A DNA stretch of 64,000 bases, taken from Gemmobacter sp. GTDB taxonomy: Bacteria > Pseudomonadota > Alphaproteobacteria > Rhodobacterales > Rhodobacteraceae. Shown piece after piece: positions 29,556-38,598 of the stretch. Position numbers and translations under genes: made by a program. The stretch's first letter is position 1, and every line of letters starts with the position of its first letter. The notes beneath the pieces were generated by a model that ran no database searches, was not told the DNA's origin, and saw only the letters and a list, made by a program, of their open reading frames with translations. The stretch is taken from NCBI RefSeq assembly GCF_034676705.1, contig NZ_JAUCBS010000013.1, positions 1,592,501 to 1,656,500 on the forward strand. Reading direction: 5' to 3'.

Positions 29556-30029
29556 GTGCGGACTGTAAAATCTTTCACCACCGTCGCTGTCGCTCTCGCC
29601 CTTGCGCTGGGGCCATCCGGCATTGCTGCCGCGCAATCCCAGGGACATGACGGCCATGGCGCGGGGGCCATCAAGATCACGCTGAACGATGGCGTCAAAT
29701 GGCAGGGCGATCAAAACATGATCACCGGCATGACCGCGATTCACGGAACCATGGCCGCGAACCTGGACGCGATCCACAACGGCACCCTGCCGGCCGAGGT
29801 TGCGAAAGGGGTCGCTGCCGATGTCCAGAAGCAGGTCGATTTCATGGTCGAGAACTGTGTGCTGGAACCCGAGGTGGACGAGCAGTTCCATATCGTCCTC
29901 GGGGAGGTGATGACCGGTATCTCGGCATTGGAAGCCGGCGAGGTCGAGACTGGCGCGGTGACGATTGTTCAGGCGTTGAACGCCTATGGCGAGCATTTCG
30001 AGCATCCGGGCTGGCAGAATTTCAACTGA
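29556..30029 (+). CDS. Exported four-helix-type protein of unknown function
   Basis: A 157-residue protein starting at GTG 29556 (CAGGAGA upstream). It has a signal peptide (FTTVAVALALALGPSGIAAA), a His/Gly-rich GHDGHGAG stretch, and a helical domain with NCVLEPEVDEQFHIVLGEVM. The helix pattern recalls cytochrome c'/c556 folds, but no CxxCH heme motif is present. It follows apbE on the same strand and may be part of the redox cluster. The family is not recognised with certainty. Confidence 0.72.
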   Translation: MRTVKSFTTVAVALALALGPSGIAAAQSQGHDGHGAGAIKITLNDGVKWQGDQNMITGMTAIHGTMAANLDAIHNGTLPAEVAKGVAADVQKQVDFMVENCVLEPEVDEQFHIVLGEVMTGISALEAGEVETGAVTIVQALNAYGEHFEHPGWQNFN

Positions 30030-30073
30030 GGCCTATTTGCGCAAGTCAGAAAGGGGCCGGACCGGCAGAGGCG

Positions 30074-30988
30074 TCATGCCCCTGCCGGTATCGCCTTGCA
30101 TGGGCAGCGCCCCTCCAGCAGATCGGCATCGGCGGCCAGGGCTGCGGCCATGAAATCCACGAAGATGCGAATGCGCGCGGTGTGGCGCAGGTCTTCATGG
30201 GTCAGCACCCAGAGATCCAGCATGAAATCCTCGGGCAATGCGGCGGCGCGAATCAGTGCGGGGTCGCAATCGGCAACCACGCAGGGCAGGGCTGCAACAC
30301 CGATCCCCGCTTGCGCCGCGGCATGGGCGGCGATGATCGAGTTCGTCCGGTAAACCTGCCGCATTTGCGGCCACCAGCGCGCCAGACTGCGGCTGAGCGG
30401 ACCATGGGCCGCGCCGTAGCTGATCCAGTCGCCATCGGCCGGGTCGCTCAGCCCTCGCGCATGAAGGCCGGGCGCTGCATAGATAGCGAAGGCCAACCGC
30501 CCGACCCGCCGTCCGACCAGTGTTTCCTGCCCCGGATTGCCAAGCCGCAACGCGACATCGGCTTCGCGCCGTGTCAGGTCGAGCACGGTATCGGCTACGA
30601 CCACCTCGATCTCGATCCCCGGCCATTCCGCCCGGAACGCCGCGATATGCCGCGGAAGAACCCCGACGGCCAACAGGTCGGTCGCGGTGATACGGATCAT
30701 CCCGCTTGGCCGCTGATCCTGCCCGGTGACCTTCAGCGCCAGCGCCGCAACCTCCTCCTCGATGCAGGTGACAGAATCGCGCATCTCTTCGCCGGCGGCC
30801 GTCAGGGCATAGCCGCCGGGCAGCCGGTCAAAAAGTCGTACACCCATCCGCTGCTCGAAAGCGCCGATGCGACGAAAAACGGTTGAATGGGTCACGCCAA
30901 GCACCCGTGCCGCGCCCGAAAGCGATCCCGCTCGGGCTACGGCAAGAAACAATCGCAGATCGTCCCAGTCCTGCGCCTGTGTATTCAT
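30074..30988 (-). CDS. LysR-family regulator
   Basis: A 304-residue protein with N-terminal HTH (FLAVARAGSLSGAARVLGVT, then STVFRRIGAFEQRMG) and a LysR substrate-binding domain. ATG 30988 is chosen; an in-frame start upstream adds residues unlike the family. It is convergent with the preceding redox gene. It may control a gene disrupted by the IS3 insertion just upstream, or the redox cluster; the sequence does not say. Confidence 0.9.
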   Translation of the reverse strand: MNTQAQDWDDLRLFLAVARAGSLSGAARVLGVTHSTVFRRIGAFEQRMGVRLFDRLPGGYALTAAGEEMRDSVTCIEEEVAALALKVTGQDQRPSGMIRITATDLLAVGVLPRHIAAFRAEWPGIEIEVVVADTVLDLTRREADVALRLGNPGQETLVGRRVGRLAFAIYAAPGLHARGLSDPADGDWISYGAAHGPLSRSLARWWPQMRQVYRTNSIIAAHAAAQAGIGVAALPCVVADCDPALIRAAALPEDFMLDLWVLTHEDLRHTARIRIFVDFMAAALAADADLLEGRCPCKAIPAGA

Positions 30989-31280
30989 GCAAGGTCTCCG
31001 TGCCGATTTGAATAATGTTGATCCTGAGAGGACAGAACATATTGAATCGGCAGGCAATAATGAGGTAGCTGCGGTGAACTAGACATGACCAGAATCGCCC
31101 TGTGCAGTGTCGAGCTCCCCTGTTTGTCCTGCGTCGCTCAACTTGAGGAGGAGAATGTCTTAAAACTCTTCGGCACGTGGTTATAAGCTGATTCTAGAGC
31201 TGGCTGCGGAAATCTGAACAGCCGGGATAAGTGGATTTTCTGCGCAACAGCGGCATGATGCTGCGAGCGAGGAGAAGACC

Positions 31281-31592
31281 ATGGCAAGACGACCGCGCCG
31301 GAACCACAGCCCGGCATTCAAGGCGAAAGTTGCGGTGGCCGCGATCAAGGGCGAGAAGACGCTGATCGAGCTGGCGCAGGATTTCGACGTTCATCCGAAC
31401 CAGATCAAGCAGTGGCGCGATCAGCTCCTTGAGGGCGCGACAGGGGTGTTCGGGGAAGCCCCGAAGGCTGAGCCTGAGCCGACCATCGATGTGAAGACCC
31501 TGCATGCGAAGATCGGAGAGCTGACGCTGGAGAACGATTTTTTGTCCGGCGCGCTCGGGAAGGCGGGTCTGTTGCCGAGCGCAAGAAGATGA
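31281..31592 (+). CDS. IS3-family transposase OrfA (copy 2)
   Basis: Its 103 residues are identical to OrfA at 8086-8397, with the same ATGA overlap into orfB and the same T-rich slippery heptamer at 31538-31544. Confidence 0.92.
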   Translation: MARRPRRNHSPAFKAKVAVAAIKGEKTLIELAQDFDVHPNQIKQWRDQLLEGATGVFGEAPKAEPEPTIDVKTLHAKIGELTLENDFLSGALGKAGLLPSARR

Positions 31593-32419
31593 TCGATCCC
31601 ACCGCGAAGCTGAGCGTCAGCCGCCAGGCCATCGTGCTGGGGATCAGCCGGGGCAGCGTCTATTACAAGCCGCGCCCAGTGTCGGACGCCGATCTGAAGC
31701 TGATGCACCGGATCGACAAGCTGCACATGGAGTTCCCGTTCGCGGGCAGCCGGATGCTGCGGGGGCTGCTGGTCCAGGAAGGCGTCAAGGTCGGGCGGTT
31801 GCACGTTGCCACACTGATGAAACGCATGGGCATTGAGGCGCTTTACCGCAAGCCGAACACCTCGAAACCGGCCCCGGGGCACAAGATCTACCCCTATATG
31901 CTGCGCAAGCTGCCGATCACCCGGCCCAATCAGGTCTGGGCGATGGACATCACCTACATCCCCATGGCGCGCGGGTTTATCTACCTCGCTGCCGTGCTGG
32001 ACTGGTTCACCCGGCGCGTCCTGGCCTGGCGGGTATCGATCACGCTGGAGGCTGACTTCTGCGTGGAAGCCGTCGAAGAGGCGCTGGCGCGACACGGCAC
32101 GCCCGAGATATTCAACACGGATCAAGGCAGTCAGTTCACATCGGCCGACTTCATCAAGGTGCTGGCCGCCCGCGAGATCAAGATCAGCATGGATGGCAAG
32201 GGCGCCTGGCGCGACAACGTCTTTGTTGAGCGTCTGTGGCGGACCATCAAATACGAGGAAGTCTATCTGCGGGCTTACGACAGTGTGTCCGAGGCCCGCG
32301 CCGGGATTGGCCGTTACCTGAGCTTCTACAACAGCCGACGGCCACATTCGGCGCTTGACGGGAAAACGCCCGATCAGGCCTACTTCAACCAGCCGATGCC
32401 CGAAGCAGTAGCGGCATAA
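31589..32419 (+). CDS. IS3-family transposase OrfB (copy 2)
   Basis: 276 residues, identical to OrfB at 8394-9224, with the DDE residues intact. Both element copies therefore appear able to transpose. Confidence 0.94.
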   Translation: MIDPTAKLSVSRQAIVLGISRGSVYYKPRPVSDADLKLMHRIDKLHMEFPFAGSRMLRGLLVQEGVKVGRLHVATLMKRMGIEALYRKPNTSKPAPGHKIYPYMLRKLPITRPNQVWAMDITYIPMARGFIYLAAVLDWFTRRVLAWRVSITLEADFCVEAVEEALARHGTPEIFNTDQGSQFTSADFIKVLAAREIKISMDGKGAWRDNVFVERLWRTIKYEEVYLRAYDSVSEARAGIGRYLSFYNSRRPHSALDGKTPDQAYFNQPMPEAVAA

Positions 32420-32540
32420 CCGAGGCGAAAAACCACTTACAAAACGCCCGGAACCTGTTCAGATCAACCGAACCGCCTCTTCTATTATGCGCCAACCGCA
32501 GCAGGAATCCCTTCAAAGGTTTTAGGATGGTCTGCCCAAG

Positions 32541-32588
32541 TTTCGCGACAGAATCGCCGGCATTTTTCTTGGAAATCCTGTCGCAAAA
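32541..32588. repeat. Inverted TTTYGCGACAGRAT repeat with a third GCGACAG nearby
   Basis: TTTCGCGACAGAAT (32541-32554) and ATCCTGTCGCAAAA (32575-32588) are near-perfect inverted copies 20 bp apart. TGCGACAG occurs again at 32613-32620. The stretch between IS3 and the ferric-reductase gene has no convincing gene. It may be a resolvase or transposon-end remnant; unproven. Confidence 0.4.
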
Positions 32589-32688
32589 GCCCGATGCAAA
32601 AGTCAAAGCTTGTGCGACAGACTTACGCATCAGGTCGCGACGCGGAATCCGGGCCGCTGCGCTCTATTGCATGGCCTAGAGATCAAAC

Positions 32689-34041
32689 TTACCTCATGGC
32701 GAATAGCTCGTGATGGAACCGCTTCGCGACTGGCAGTCCCTGCGCGGCAAAATCCCGCCGCAGCGCCTCACCGAACCCCGTCGGACCGCAGAACCAAATG
32801 CTGGCGTCGCGCCAATCCGGCACAGCCGCACGAATACGCTCGCCGGTCAGTAGGCCGTCGCGGGAATCAACCAGGACATGCAGACGGACGCCCGCCGATT
32901 TCGCATCCGCCGTCAGCTTGGCGATGGCCTTCTCGTCATAGTCGGCGGTCGTGTGAAACAAGTCGATTACGGGATGAGGCTGGACCAGATGCACGCGCCG
33001 TTCTTGCGTCAGATGCTTCATGCCGGCGATGAACGGCGTGATGCCGATGCCGCCGCCGATCCAGATCTGCCGGGGCTGACCGTTGTCGAAGTCGAAACAG
33101 CCATACGGCCCTTCGATCCTGACCTCCTGGCCCACGTTCAGCTTCTCGCGCAGACGGCTGGTGTGGTCGCCGAGTTCCTTGGTCACGAAGGTGATGCGTG
33201 GATCCTTTTCGTTCCAGGCAGAGGCGATCGTGTAGGGATGAGCCCCTTCGGTACGGTCGGACAGGGCGAAGGCAAACTGGCCAGGCTTGTGGCCGGGCCA
33301 GCCCTGTTGCACCTCGATCTCTGTCTCGAGAGCCTTCACACCCGGATAGTAATGGAGCGAGGCGATCCTGCCCCGAACCTGCCGCCCCGCACCGACGAGG
33401 CGTAGCAAGACTACGACCGCCGCATAAGTACCTGCCGCAAGAAGCAGCGCCATCACCGCGCCGATTGGCGACGTCCAGTAGCTGAACGTGGTCAGCACCA
33501 CGGCATGGAACACGAGTATCAGGTAGACGACGGCCAACAAGCGGTGCGTTTTATAGAACGGCCGGTAGGGGAAGTATTTGATGAGCGCCAGCGCGATCAG
33601 CAGCACAGCAGCATAGAACGCCCATTCGCCTAGACCCTCCGCCGTCCCGCGCTGGCTCATGAGAAACTGCTCGATCGGATTTTCCAGGGACGGCCTCTCA
33701 CCGCGCACCGGCGGCGCGATCACGCCCCAGCCCACCGCCCATTTCGGCCCTTGGCTCCACAGCCAATGGATCACCGAAATGACGAGAGCCGCTATGCCCA
33801 GCCATTTGTGCAGCCGGTACATTTTGTCCAGCCCGCCGAACCACCGTTCCGGCCAGCGCGGCCGCAGCGCCAAGATCATGGCAACGCTCATTGCAGCCAT
33901 GGCGATGATGCCAGTGTACTGGACCATCGTTCCCCGAAGCACGAAGAAATTGGCCGGTTGGAATACCGTGGGCTCCGCGACCAGCCACAAAACGGTCAAC
34001 AGTGCCAGAGCGCCCCAGAAGGTGAGCTTGATGTGCTGCAT
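32689..34041 (-). CDS. Ferric-reductase-like membrane oxidoreductase
   Basis: A 450-residue protein. About six N-terminal helices form a ferric reductase transmembrane domain with heme-ligand candidates (LHKWLGIAALVISVIHWLW; KTHRLLAVVYLILVFHAVVL). A C-terminal FNR-type domain has HPYTIAS for FAD and WIGGGIGITPFIAGM plus FCGPTGFGEAL for NAD(P)H. It should pass electrons from NAD(P)H through FAD and heme across the membrane. No ApbE-type motif is seen. Confidence 0.92.
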   Translation of the reverse strand: MQHIKLTFWGALALLTVLWLVAEPTVFQPANFFVLRGTMVQYTGIIAMAAMSVAMILALRPRWPERWFGGLDKMYRLHKWLGIAALVISVIHWLWSQGPKWAVGWGVIAPPVRGERPSLENPIEQFLMSQRGTAEGLGEWAFYAAVLLIALALIKYFPYRPFYKTHRLLAVVYLILVFHAVVLTTFSYWTSPIGAVMALLLAAGTYAAVVVLLRLVGAGRQVRGRIASLHYYPGVKALETEIEVQQGWPGHKPGQFAFALSDRTEGAHPYTIASAWNEKDPRITFVTKELGDHTSRLREKLNVGQEVRIEGPYGCFDFDNGQPRQIWIGGGIGITPFIAGMKHLTQERRVHLVQPHPVIDLFHTTADYDEKAIAKLTADAKSAGVRLHVLVDSRDGLLTGERIRAAVPDWRDASIWFCGPTGFGEALRRDFAAQGLPVAKRFHHELFAMR

Positions 34042-34172
34042 CGCGGCGAGTTCTTTCTATAGTGGCCACTGTGCTTTCGTGTATCGCAGGAAGGATTCAA
34101 ACTCGTTGACGCAGGTCAAGAGTGGAACTTGCCACGCATTTGTCGCGAAATCGTGAAGACTACTCGAACCTG

Positions 34173-34828
34173 GCATCGCCTTTGACGATGCCTCGGCGTT
34201 GGCATTGGCCGCGCTTCCGGAGCGTGGGCATACGCTGGTGATCGTTCCTCTCGATGGGTGCATCGCGGGAATCTTGTGCCTTTCGATCAATTGTGCCCCT
34301 CGGCCGCCGGCCATCGCCCGGCTTCATGACATTGGAATCCGGCACATCACCAGGCTAACCGCGAGCAGCTACAGGTTCCCGCCGCTCGTCTGCCCGACGA
34401 CAAGCTCCACCTTATCCCTCGGTTTCAGGCCGAGGGCACCAAGTCGCCATGATCGGCGACGGCATCAACGACCTCCCGAGCTGACCGCCGCCGATACCTT
34501 GATCGCCACGGGTGCTGCGGGGTCCGACGTGGCGATCGAGACCGCCAACATCGCGCTGATGGCTAACGATCTGGACATGCTGGCCGAGGCCACGGCGATC
34601 TCGCGCGCGACGTTGCGCAACATGCGCCAGAACCTTGTCATTGCGCTCTTGACGGTGGCCGGGCTGCTGGCGGGCGTGTTCAACGGCGATGTGCATATGG
34701 CCGAGGGCATGCTGATCCATCAGCTTTCGGTACTGGTGGTGATCGCCAACGCCATGCGCCTGCTGCGCGTCCCGCGCGGGCCCGGCGGGCGCCGACCTGT
34801 GCCGGCAGCGGTGCCCGCGACCGCCTAG
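34173..34828 (+). pseudogene. Decayed heavy-metal P-type ATPase, C-terminal remnant
   Basis: Pieces of a P1B ATPase are readable: ALPERGHTLVIVPLDGCIAG, then IARLHDIGIRHITRLTA. A broken stretch follows where MIGDGIND is in another frame with a stop just after it. The last 110 codons are intact (TAADTLIATGAAGSDVAIET to HQLSVLVVIANAMRLLR). The N-terminal half, including DKTGT, is absent. At least two frame changes are needed, so it is a true remnant and not a sequencing slip. Confidence 0.85.
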
Positions 34829-34896
34829 GCGCGTGTGCCTCATCAACAATTCCGCTCCCGTGCCCATGGCGCGGGGGCGTTTTCATGGGGGATGAC

Positions 34897-35547
34897 ATGA
34901 CCGATAGCAATGATGCCAGACAGATCGGCGAGGTTCTGGATTTCTGGTTCCCCGAGGGCCGGGCGCTGGATATCGACACCGCCCGCCATGCCGAGCTATG
35001 GCGCTGGCGGATGCATGGCGGCGCGGACGGTACGATTGCGGCGCGCTTTGGCCCGCTGACCGAACGCGGCGCGGCGGGAGCGCTGGATCATTGGGCAGGG
35101 ACGCCCGAGAGCCGGCTGGCGCTGATCGTGGTGCTGGACCAGTTCCCGCGCTCGCTGTGGCGGGGCAGCCCGCGGGCTTGGGCGCAAGACCCGGCGGCAT
35201 TGGCGCAGGCGCTAGAAGGGTTGGAAAACGGAGACTGGGCGGCACTTGGCCTGCCGTGGTTCCAGATCGCCTTCACCCAGCCCCTGGGCCATGCAGAGGG
35301 GTCGGACCATCTGGCCCGCATCGACCGGCTGATCGCCCTGCGCCGCGACATCGCCGCCCGCGCGCCGGCGCCGTTGCGGCCGCTCTATGCCTCGCTCGTC
35401 GATCAAGCGGGGCAGGTGCGCCGCATCATCGCCAGCTTTGGCCGCCACCCGCACCGCAACGCCATCCTTGGCCGCAGATCGACGCCCGAGGAGGAAGCCT
35501 ATCTGGAAAAGGGCGCGTTTCCGCATCTGCGCGTCTTTCGGGGGTGA
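34897..35547 (+). CDS. DUF924 family protein
   Basis: A 216-residue protein with the DUF924 signatures VLDFWFPEG at the start, LIVVLDQFPRSLWRG in the middle and FGRHPHRNAILGR near the end. GGGGGA lies just before ATG 34897; ATG 34885 would add four residues. These proteins are helical and of unknown function. It faces the P1B ATPase gene convergently. Confidence 0.9.
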   Translation: MTDSNDARQIGEVLDFWFPEGRALDIDTARHAELWRWRMHGGADGTIAARFGPLTERGAAGALDHWAGTPESRLALIVVLDQFPRSLWRGSPRAWAQDPAALAQALEGLENGDWAALGLPWFQIAFTQPLGHAEGSDHLARIDRLIALRRDIAARAPAPLRPLYASLVDQAGQVRRIIASFGRHPHRNAILGRRSTPEEEAYLEKGAFPHLRVFRG

Positions 35548-35562
35548 GCGCATCCCCACGGT

Positions 35563-37503
35563 TCAGGTGGGCTGCGCGACACCCGTCAGCGCCTGTCCGG
35601 CAACAGACGCCTTCGGCCGGCGGATCGGGTCCGACAGCAACCGCAGCCCGTTCAGCACCACCAGCACGGTGCCGCCTTCATGGCCAATCACCACCAGCGG
35701 CAACGGCAGATCGAAGAACAGCCCGCCGATGACCAGAACCACCATGGCGCCGATGGCGAAGGTCAGGTTCTGCCGGATCACCCTTGACGTTCGGCGCGAC
35801 AGGCGGTGCGCGTCCGCAAGCCGCTCCATATCCTCGGACAGCAGCGCCACATCGGCGGCCTGAAGCGCCACCTCGGACCCGGCCGCGCCCATGGCGATGC
35901 CAACATCGGCGCGGGCCAGCGCCGCGGCGTCGTTCACGCCGTCGCCGACAAAGGCGACGCGGCCGGTTGCGGCCAGTTCGCCAACCGCGCGAACCTTGTC
36001 CTGTGGCAGCATTTCGGCGTGAGTCTCCTCGGGCCCCAGCCCAAGCCGGGCGCCGATGCGCAGCGCCACCGACCTGCGATCCCCGGTCATCATGACGATG
36101 CGGCGGACACCACTGTCGCGCAGGGCCGCGATCGCCCCGGCGGAACTGGCCCGTGCCTCATCCGCCACGCTGACGGCGCCCAGCACGGTGGCGCCGCGAC
36201 CCAGATAGACGACCGTATTGGCGCCATCCGCCAGCGCCTGCAACGCGGGGTGATCCGTTGCGGCCTTCATGTCCTCGGCAAGATAGGCATTGCCCGCCCA
36301 AACCGGGCCAAGCGCATCGGACCCTTCGATGCCGATGCCTGGCCGGGCGTTCACATCGGCCACCTGCGCCGGATCAAGCCCGCGGCTGGCGACCTCACGG
36401 CGGATCGCGGCGGCGATATGGTGCTCGGAATGCGCCTCCAGCCCCGCCAGCAGCGACAGGAACCCGGCCTCGTCGCCATCCAGAGCGACGATTTCCGTCA
36501 TCTCGGCGCGGCCGGTGGTCAGGGTGCCGGTCTTGTCGAAGGCGAAGATATCGACCTCGGCCAGCGTCTCCAGCGCGCCGCCGCCCTTGAACAGAACACC
36601 GCCCCGCGCCGCCGCCGAAAGGGCCGACAGGATCGCGGCGGGGACGGAAATGACGATGGCGCAGGGGCTGGCGGCGACCAGCAGCGTGGCGGCGCGGTAA
36701 AGCGCCAGTTCCCAGTCGCCGCCCAGCCACCAGAACGTGGCAAAGGCGATCACCGCACCCGCCAGCACCGCGACCGTGTAGCGTTGTCCGAACCATTCGC
36801 TGAACCGTTCGGAGGGCGCGCGGGCGGCCTGTGCCTCGGTTACCAGCCGGATCATGCGGGCGATGGTGCTGTCGCTGACGCTGCGCGTGACCTCAACCTC
36901 CAGCACGCCGTCCAGATTGATCGTGGCCTCGAACACCTGCGCACCGGCCTCTTTCGACACCGGCATGGATTCGCCGGTGATATTGGCCTCGTCGATGCCG
37001 CCGCGCCCGGTGACGACCACGCCATCACTGGGCACCCGGGCGCCGGGGCGCAGCACCACTACATCGCCGACGGTCAGCACCTCGGCGGGAACTTCCTCGA
37101 CAGCGCCGTTGGCGGTCTTGCGCAAGGCGGTCTCGGGGCGCAGCGCCATCAGGGCCTCGATGGCGCGGCGGGCGCGGCCAAGCGCGCGTTCCTCCAGCGT
37201 GGTCGAGATGCTGAACAGCGTCAGCAGTACCGCACCCTCGAACGGGGCGCCGACGATTGCGGCGGCGATTGCCGCGACGATCATCAACAGGTCGATGTCA
37301 AGCACGCGCGCGCGCCACAGTTCCGACAGCGCGCGCCAGCCGGTGGGCAGGCCGCCAGCCAGATAGACCAGCACCAGTCCCGGCAGCTCCAGAGCGTCGA
37401 AAGCTCCGCTTGGCAGCCACCTGCCGGCCGCCGCCATTGCCATGCCGAGCACGGTGACGAGCGAAAGGGTCAGTGACAGGTCAACAGGTGGAAAGCGCTT
37501 CAT
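35563..37503 (-). CDS. P1B-4-type metal-exporting ATPase (SPC/HEGG class)
   Basis: A 646-residue P-type ATPase: phosphorylation site DKTGTLTTG, TGES loop (NITGESMPV) and hinge VGDGVNDAAALARADVG. The membrane metal motif is SPC (AASPCAIVISVPAAI) rather than CPC, and the last helices carry GHEGGTVLVVLNGLRLL. There is no N-terminal metal-binding domain. SPC plus HEGG[T/S] define the P1B-4 subgroup known to export Co2+ or Fe2+. Start MKRF at 37503 is chosen; an upstream in-frame start exists at 37566. The neighbouring redox genes fit an iron-related role by inference. Confidence 0.92.
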   Translation of the reverse strand: MKRFPPVDLSLTLSLVTVLGMAMAAAGRWLPSGAFDALELPGLVLVYLAGGLPTGWRALSELWRARVLDIDLLMIVAAIAAAIVGAPFEGAVLLTLFSISTTLEERALGRARRAIEALMALRPETALRKTANGAVEEVPAEVLTVGDVVVLRPGARVPSDGVVVTGRGGIDEANITGESMPVSKEAGAQVFEATINLDGVLEVEVTRSVSDSTIARMIRLVTEAQAARAPSERFSEWFGQRYTVAVLAGAVIAFATFWWLGGDWELALYRAATLLVAASPCAIVISVPAAILSALSAAARGGVLFKGGGALETLAEVDIFAFDKTGTLTTGRAEMTEIVALDGDEAGFLSLLAGLEAHSEHHIAAAIRREVASRGLDPAQVADVNARPGIGIEGSDALGPVWAGNAYLAEDMKAATDHPALQALADGANTVVYLGRGATVLGAVSVADEARASSAGAIAALRDSGVRRIVMMTGDRRSVALRIGARLGLGPEETHAEMLPQDKVRAVGELAATGRVAFVGDGVNDAAALARADVGIAMGAAGSEVALQAADVALLSEDMERLADAHRLSRRTSRVIRQNLTFAIGAMVVLVIGGLFFDLPLPLVVIGHEGGTVLVVLNGLRLLSDPIRRPKASVAGQALTGVAQPT

Positions 37504-37562
37504 GTCAGGCTCCTGGCTGGCGAGGTCGCGGCTGGCAGCCGCCATCGCTGGCTGGGTGAGTA

Positions 37563-37943
37563 TCAATCGGATGGCTTATGGCACCGAAATGCAAAGGCCG
37601 CGACGGCTATCCAGATGGCGCTGCGCAGGATCATCGCGCCCATGGTGCGTGCTTCCCATGCGCCGCCGGCACCGACATGCCACAGGAAGGCAGCGAAGAC
37701 GGCCACCGTGGCCGTGGCAATGGCAATCGCCAGCATCGGCGCCCAGCCCGCGCCGCGCCACAGGCCGATCCCGGCCAGGACATAGGCAAAGCCCGCGAAG
37801 AAGTTGAACCACAGCACGAATGGCACCACTGCGCCCATATCGACGCCGCCGAACAGCGCCCTGCCGCCCGAAACGATGGTCAGCAGGCCGAAGATTACCG
37901 CGACGGCGGCGGCAACGGTCTGGCTGCGCGGTCGTCTCGTCAT
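37563..37943 (-). CDS. Small four-helix membrane protein
   Basis: A 126-residue protein with four predicted helices (AAAVAVIFGLLTIVSGGRAL, FVLWFNFFAGFAYVLAGIGL, AIAIATATVAVFAAFLWHVG, ILRSAIWIAVAAFAF). It is similar to the frameshifted gene at 17483-17859. No function is known to me. It lies between cytochrome b561 and the P1B-4 ATPase on the same strand. Confidence 0.8.
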   Translation of the reverse strand: MTRRPRSQTVAAAVAVIFGLLTIVSGGRALFGGVDMGAVVPFVLWFNFFAGFAYVLAGIGLWRGAGWAPMLAIAIATATVAVFAAFLWHVGAGGAWEARTMGAMILRSAIWIAVAAFAFRCHKPSD

Positions 37944-38039
37944 GTCTGCCTCCGAAGTTCGGGGTTTGGGGAGCGTCCGGGCGGGTGTGGCCCGGCCTGC
38001 CATGGGTTGCGGGTTGCGGCGCGCGGAACGGACCCCGCC

Positions 38040-38522
38040 TCAGGCCCGGCCAAGCATGCGCCGCAGCACATCGGTCTTGAGCCAGAAATGATGGTAAAGT
38101 GCGGCGAGGACATGCAGGAGGACCAGCGGAACCAGCGCCAGCCGCGCGATGGAGTGGGCTTCGCCGATCGCCTCGACGCCGGAAATCCACGCCGCCATTC
38201 CCGAAAGCGCCATCAGGATCAGCAGGAGGTTGAGAGCCGCATGCATGCCCGTGGCCAGAACTTTCAGGGCCGGGTGCTCGCCTTCCGGCAGGCCGGGGAC
38301 GCCGCGCCGACGGCGCAGCACCAGCCGCCACAGGACCAGCACGAGGATCAGCGCGCCGGCAATGGCATGGGGATTGATTGTCGGCTGGTTCGGGAGCGTG
38401 CCCTCCATCCGCCCGTCCCATACCTTGACGATGCCGTCATGCATGAGGATCTGGAAAAAAACGAGGGCCGCAATCGTCCAGTGCAGGGCGATCTGGGTTC
38501 TGGAATAGGATGTCGGCTGCAT
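38040..38522 (-). CDS. Cytochrome b561
   Basis: A 160-residue protein with four helices and b561 heme-ligand His: SRTQIALHWTIAALVFFQI, INPHAIAGALILVLVLWRL, HAALNLLLILMALSG and VLLHVLAALYHHFWLK. Length and His placement are typical of the YodB-like family that oxidises quinol. It is a second, distinct b561 from that at 24114. Confidence 0.93.
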   Translation of the reverse strand: MQPTSYSRTQIALHWTIAALVFFQILMHDGIVKVWDGRMEGTLPNQPTINPHAIAGALILVLVLWRLVLRRRRGVPGLPEGEHPALKVLATGMHAALNLLLILMALSGMAAWISGVEAIGEAHSIARLALVPLVLLHVLAALYHHFWLKTDVLRRMLGRA

Positions 38523-38598
38523 CTTGGTTATACCTTTTCAAGGGCGAGGATCGGCGTGCGGGGTCTTGTGGTCATGTCTGCCTCCTGAATCCTGCCCG

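Larger units (their letters stand above)
31196..32480 (+). mobile_element. IS3-family insertion sequence, copy 2
   Basis: 1285 bp, the same length and ends as copy 1 at 8001-9285, with a 3-bp TCT duplication (31193-31195 and 32481-32483). Both copies therefore show 3-bp duplications, at unrelated targets. The near identity indicates recent transposition. Confidence 0.94.

Noticed and set aside
35806..37476. 556-codon plus-strand frame opposite the P1B-4 ATPase
   Set aside because: Gln/Arg/Gly/His-rich shadow; all ATPase motifs are on the other strand.
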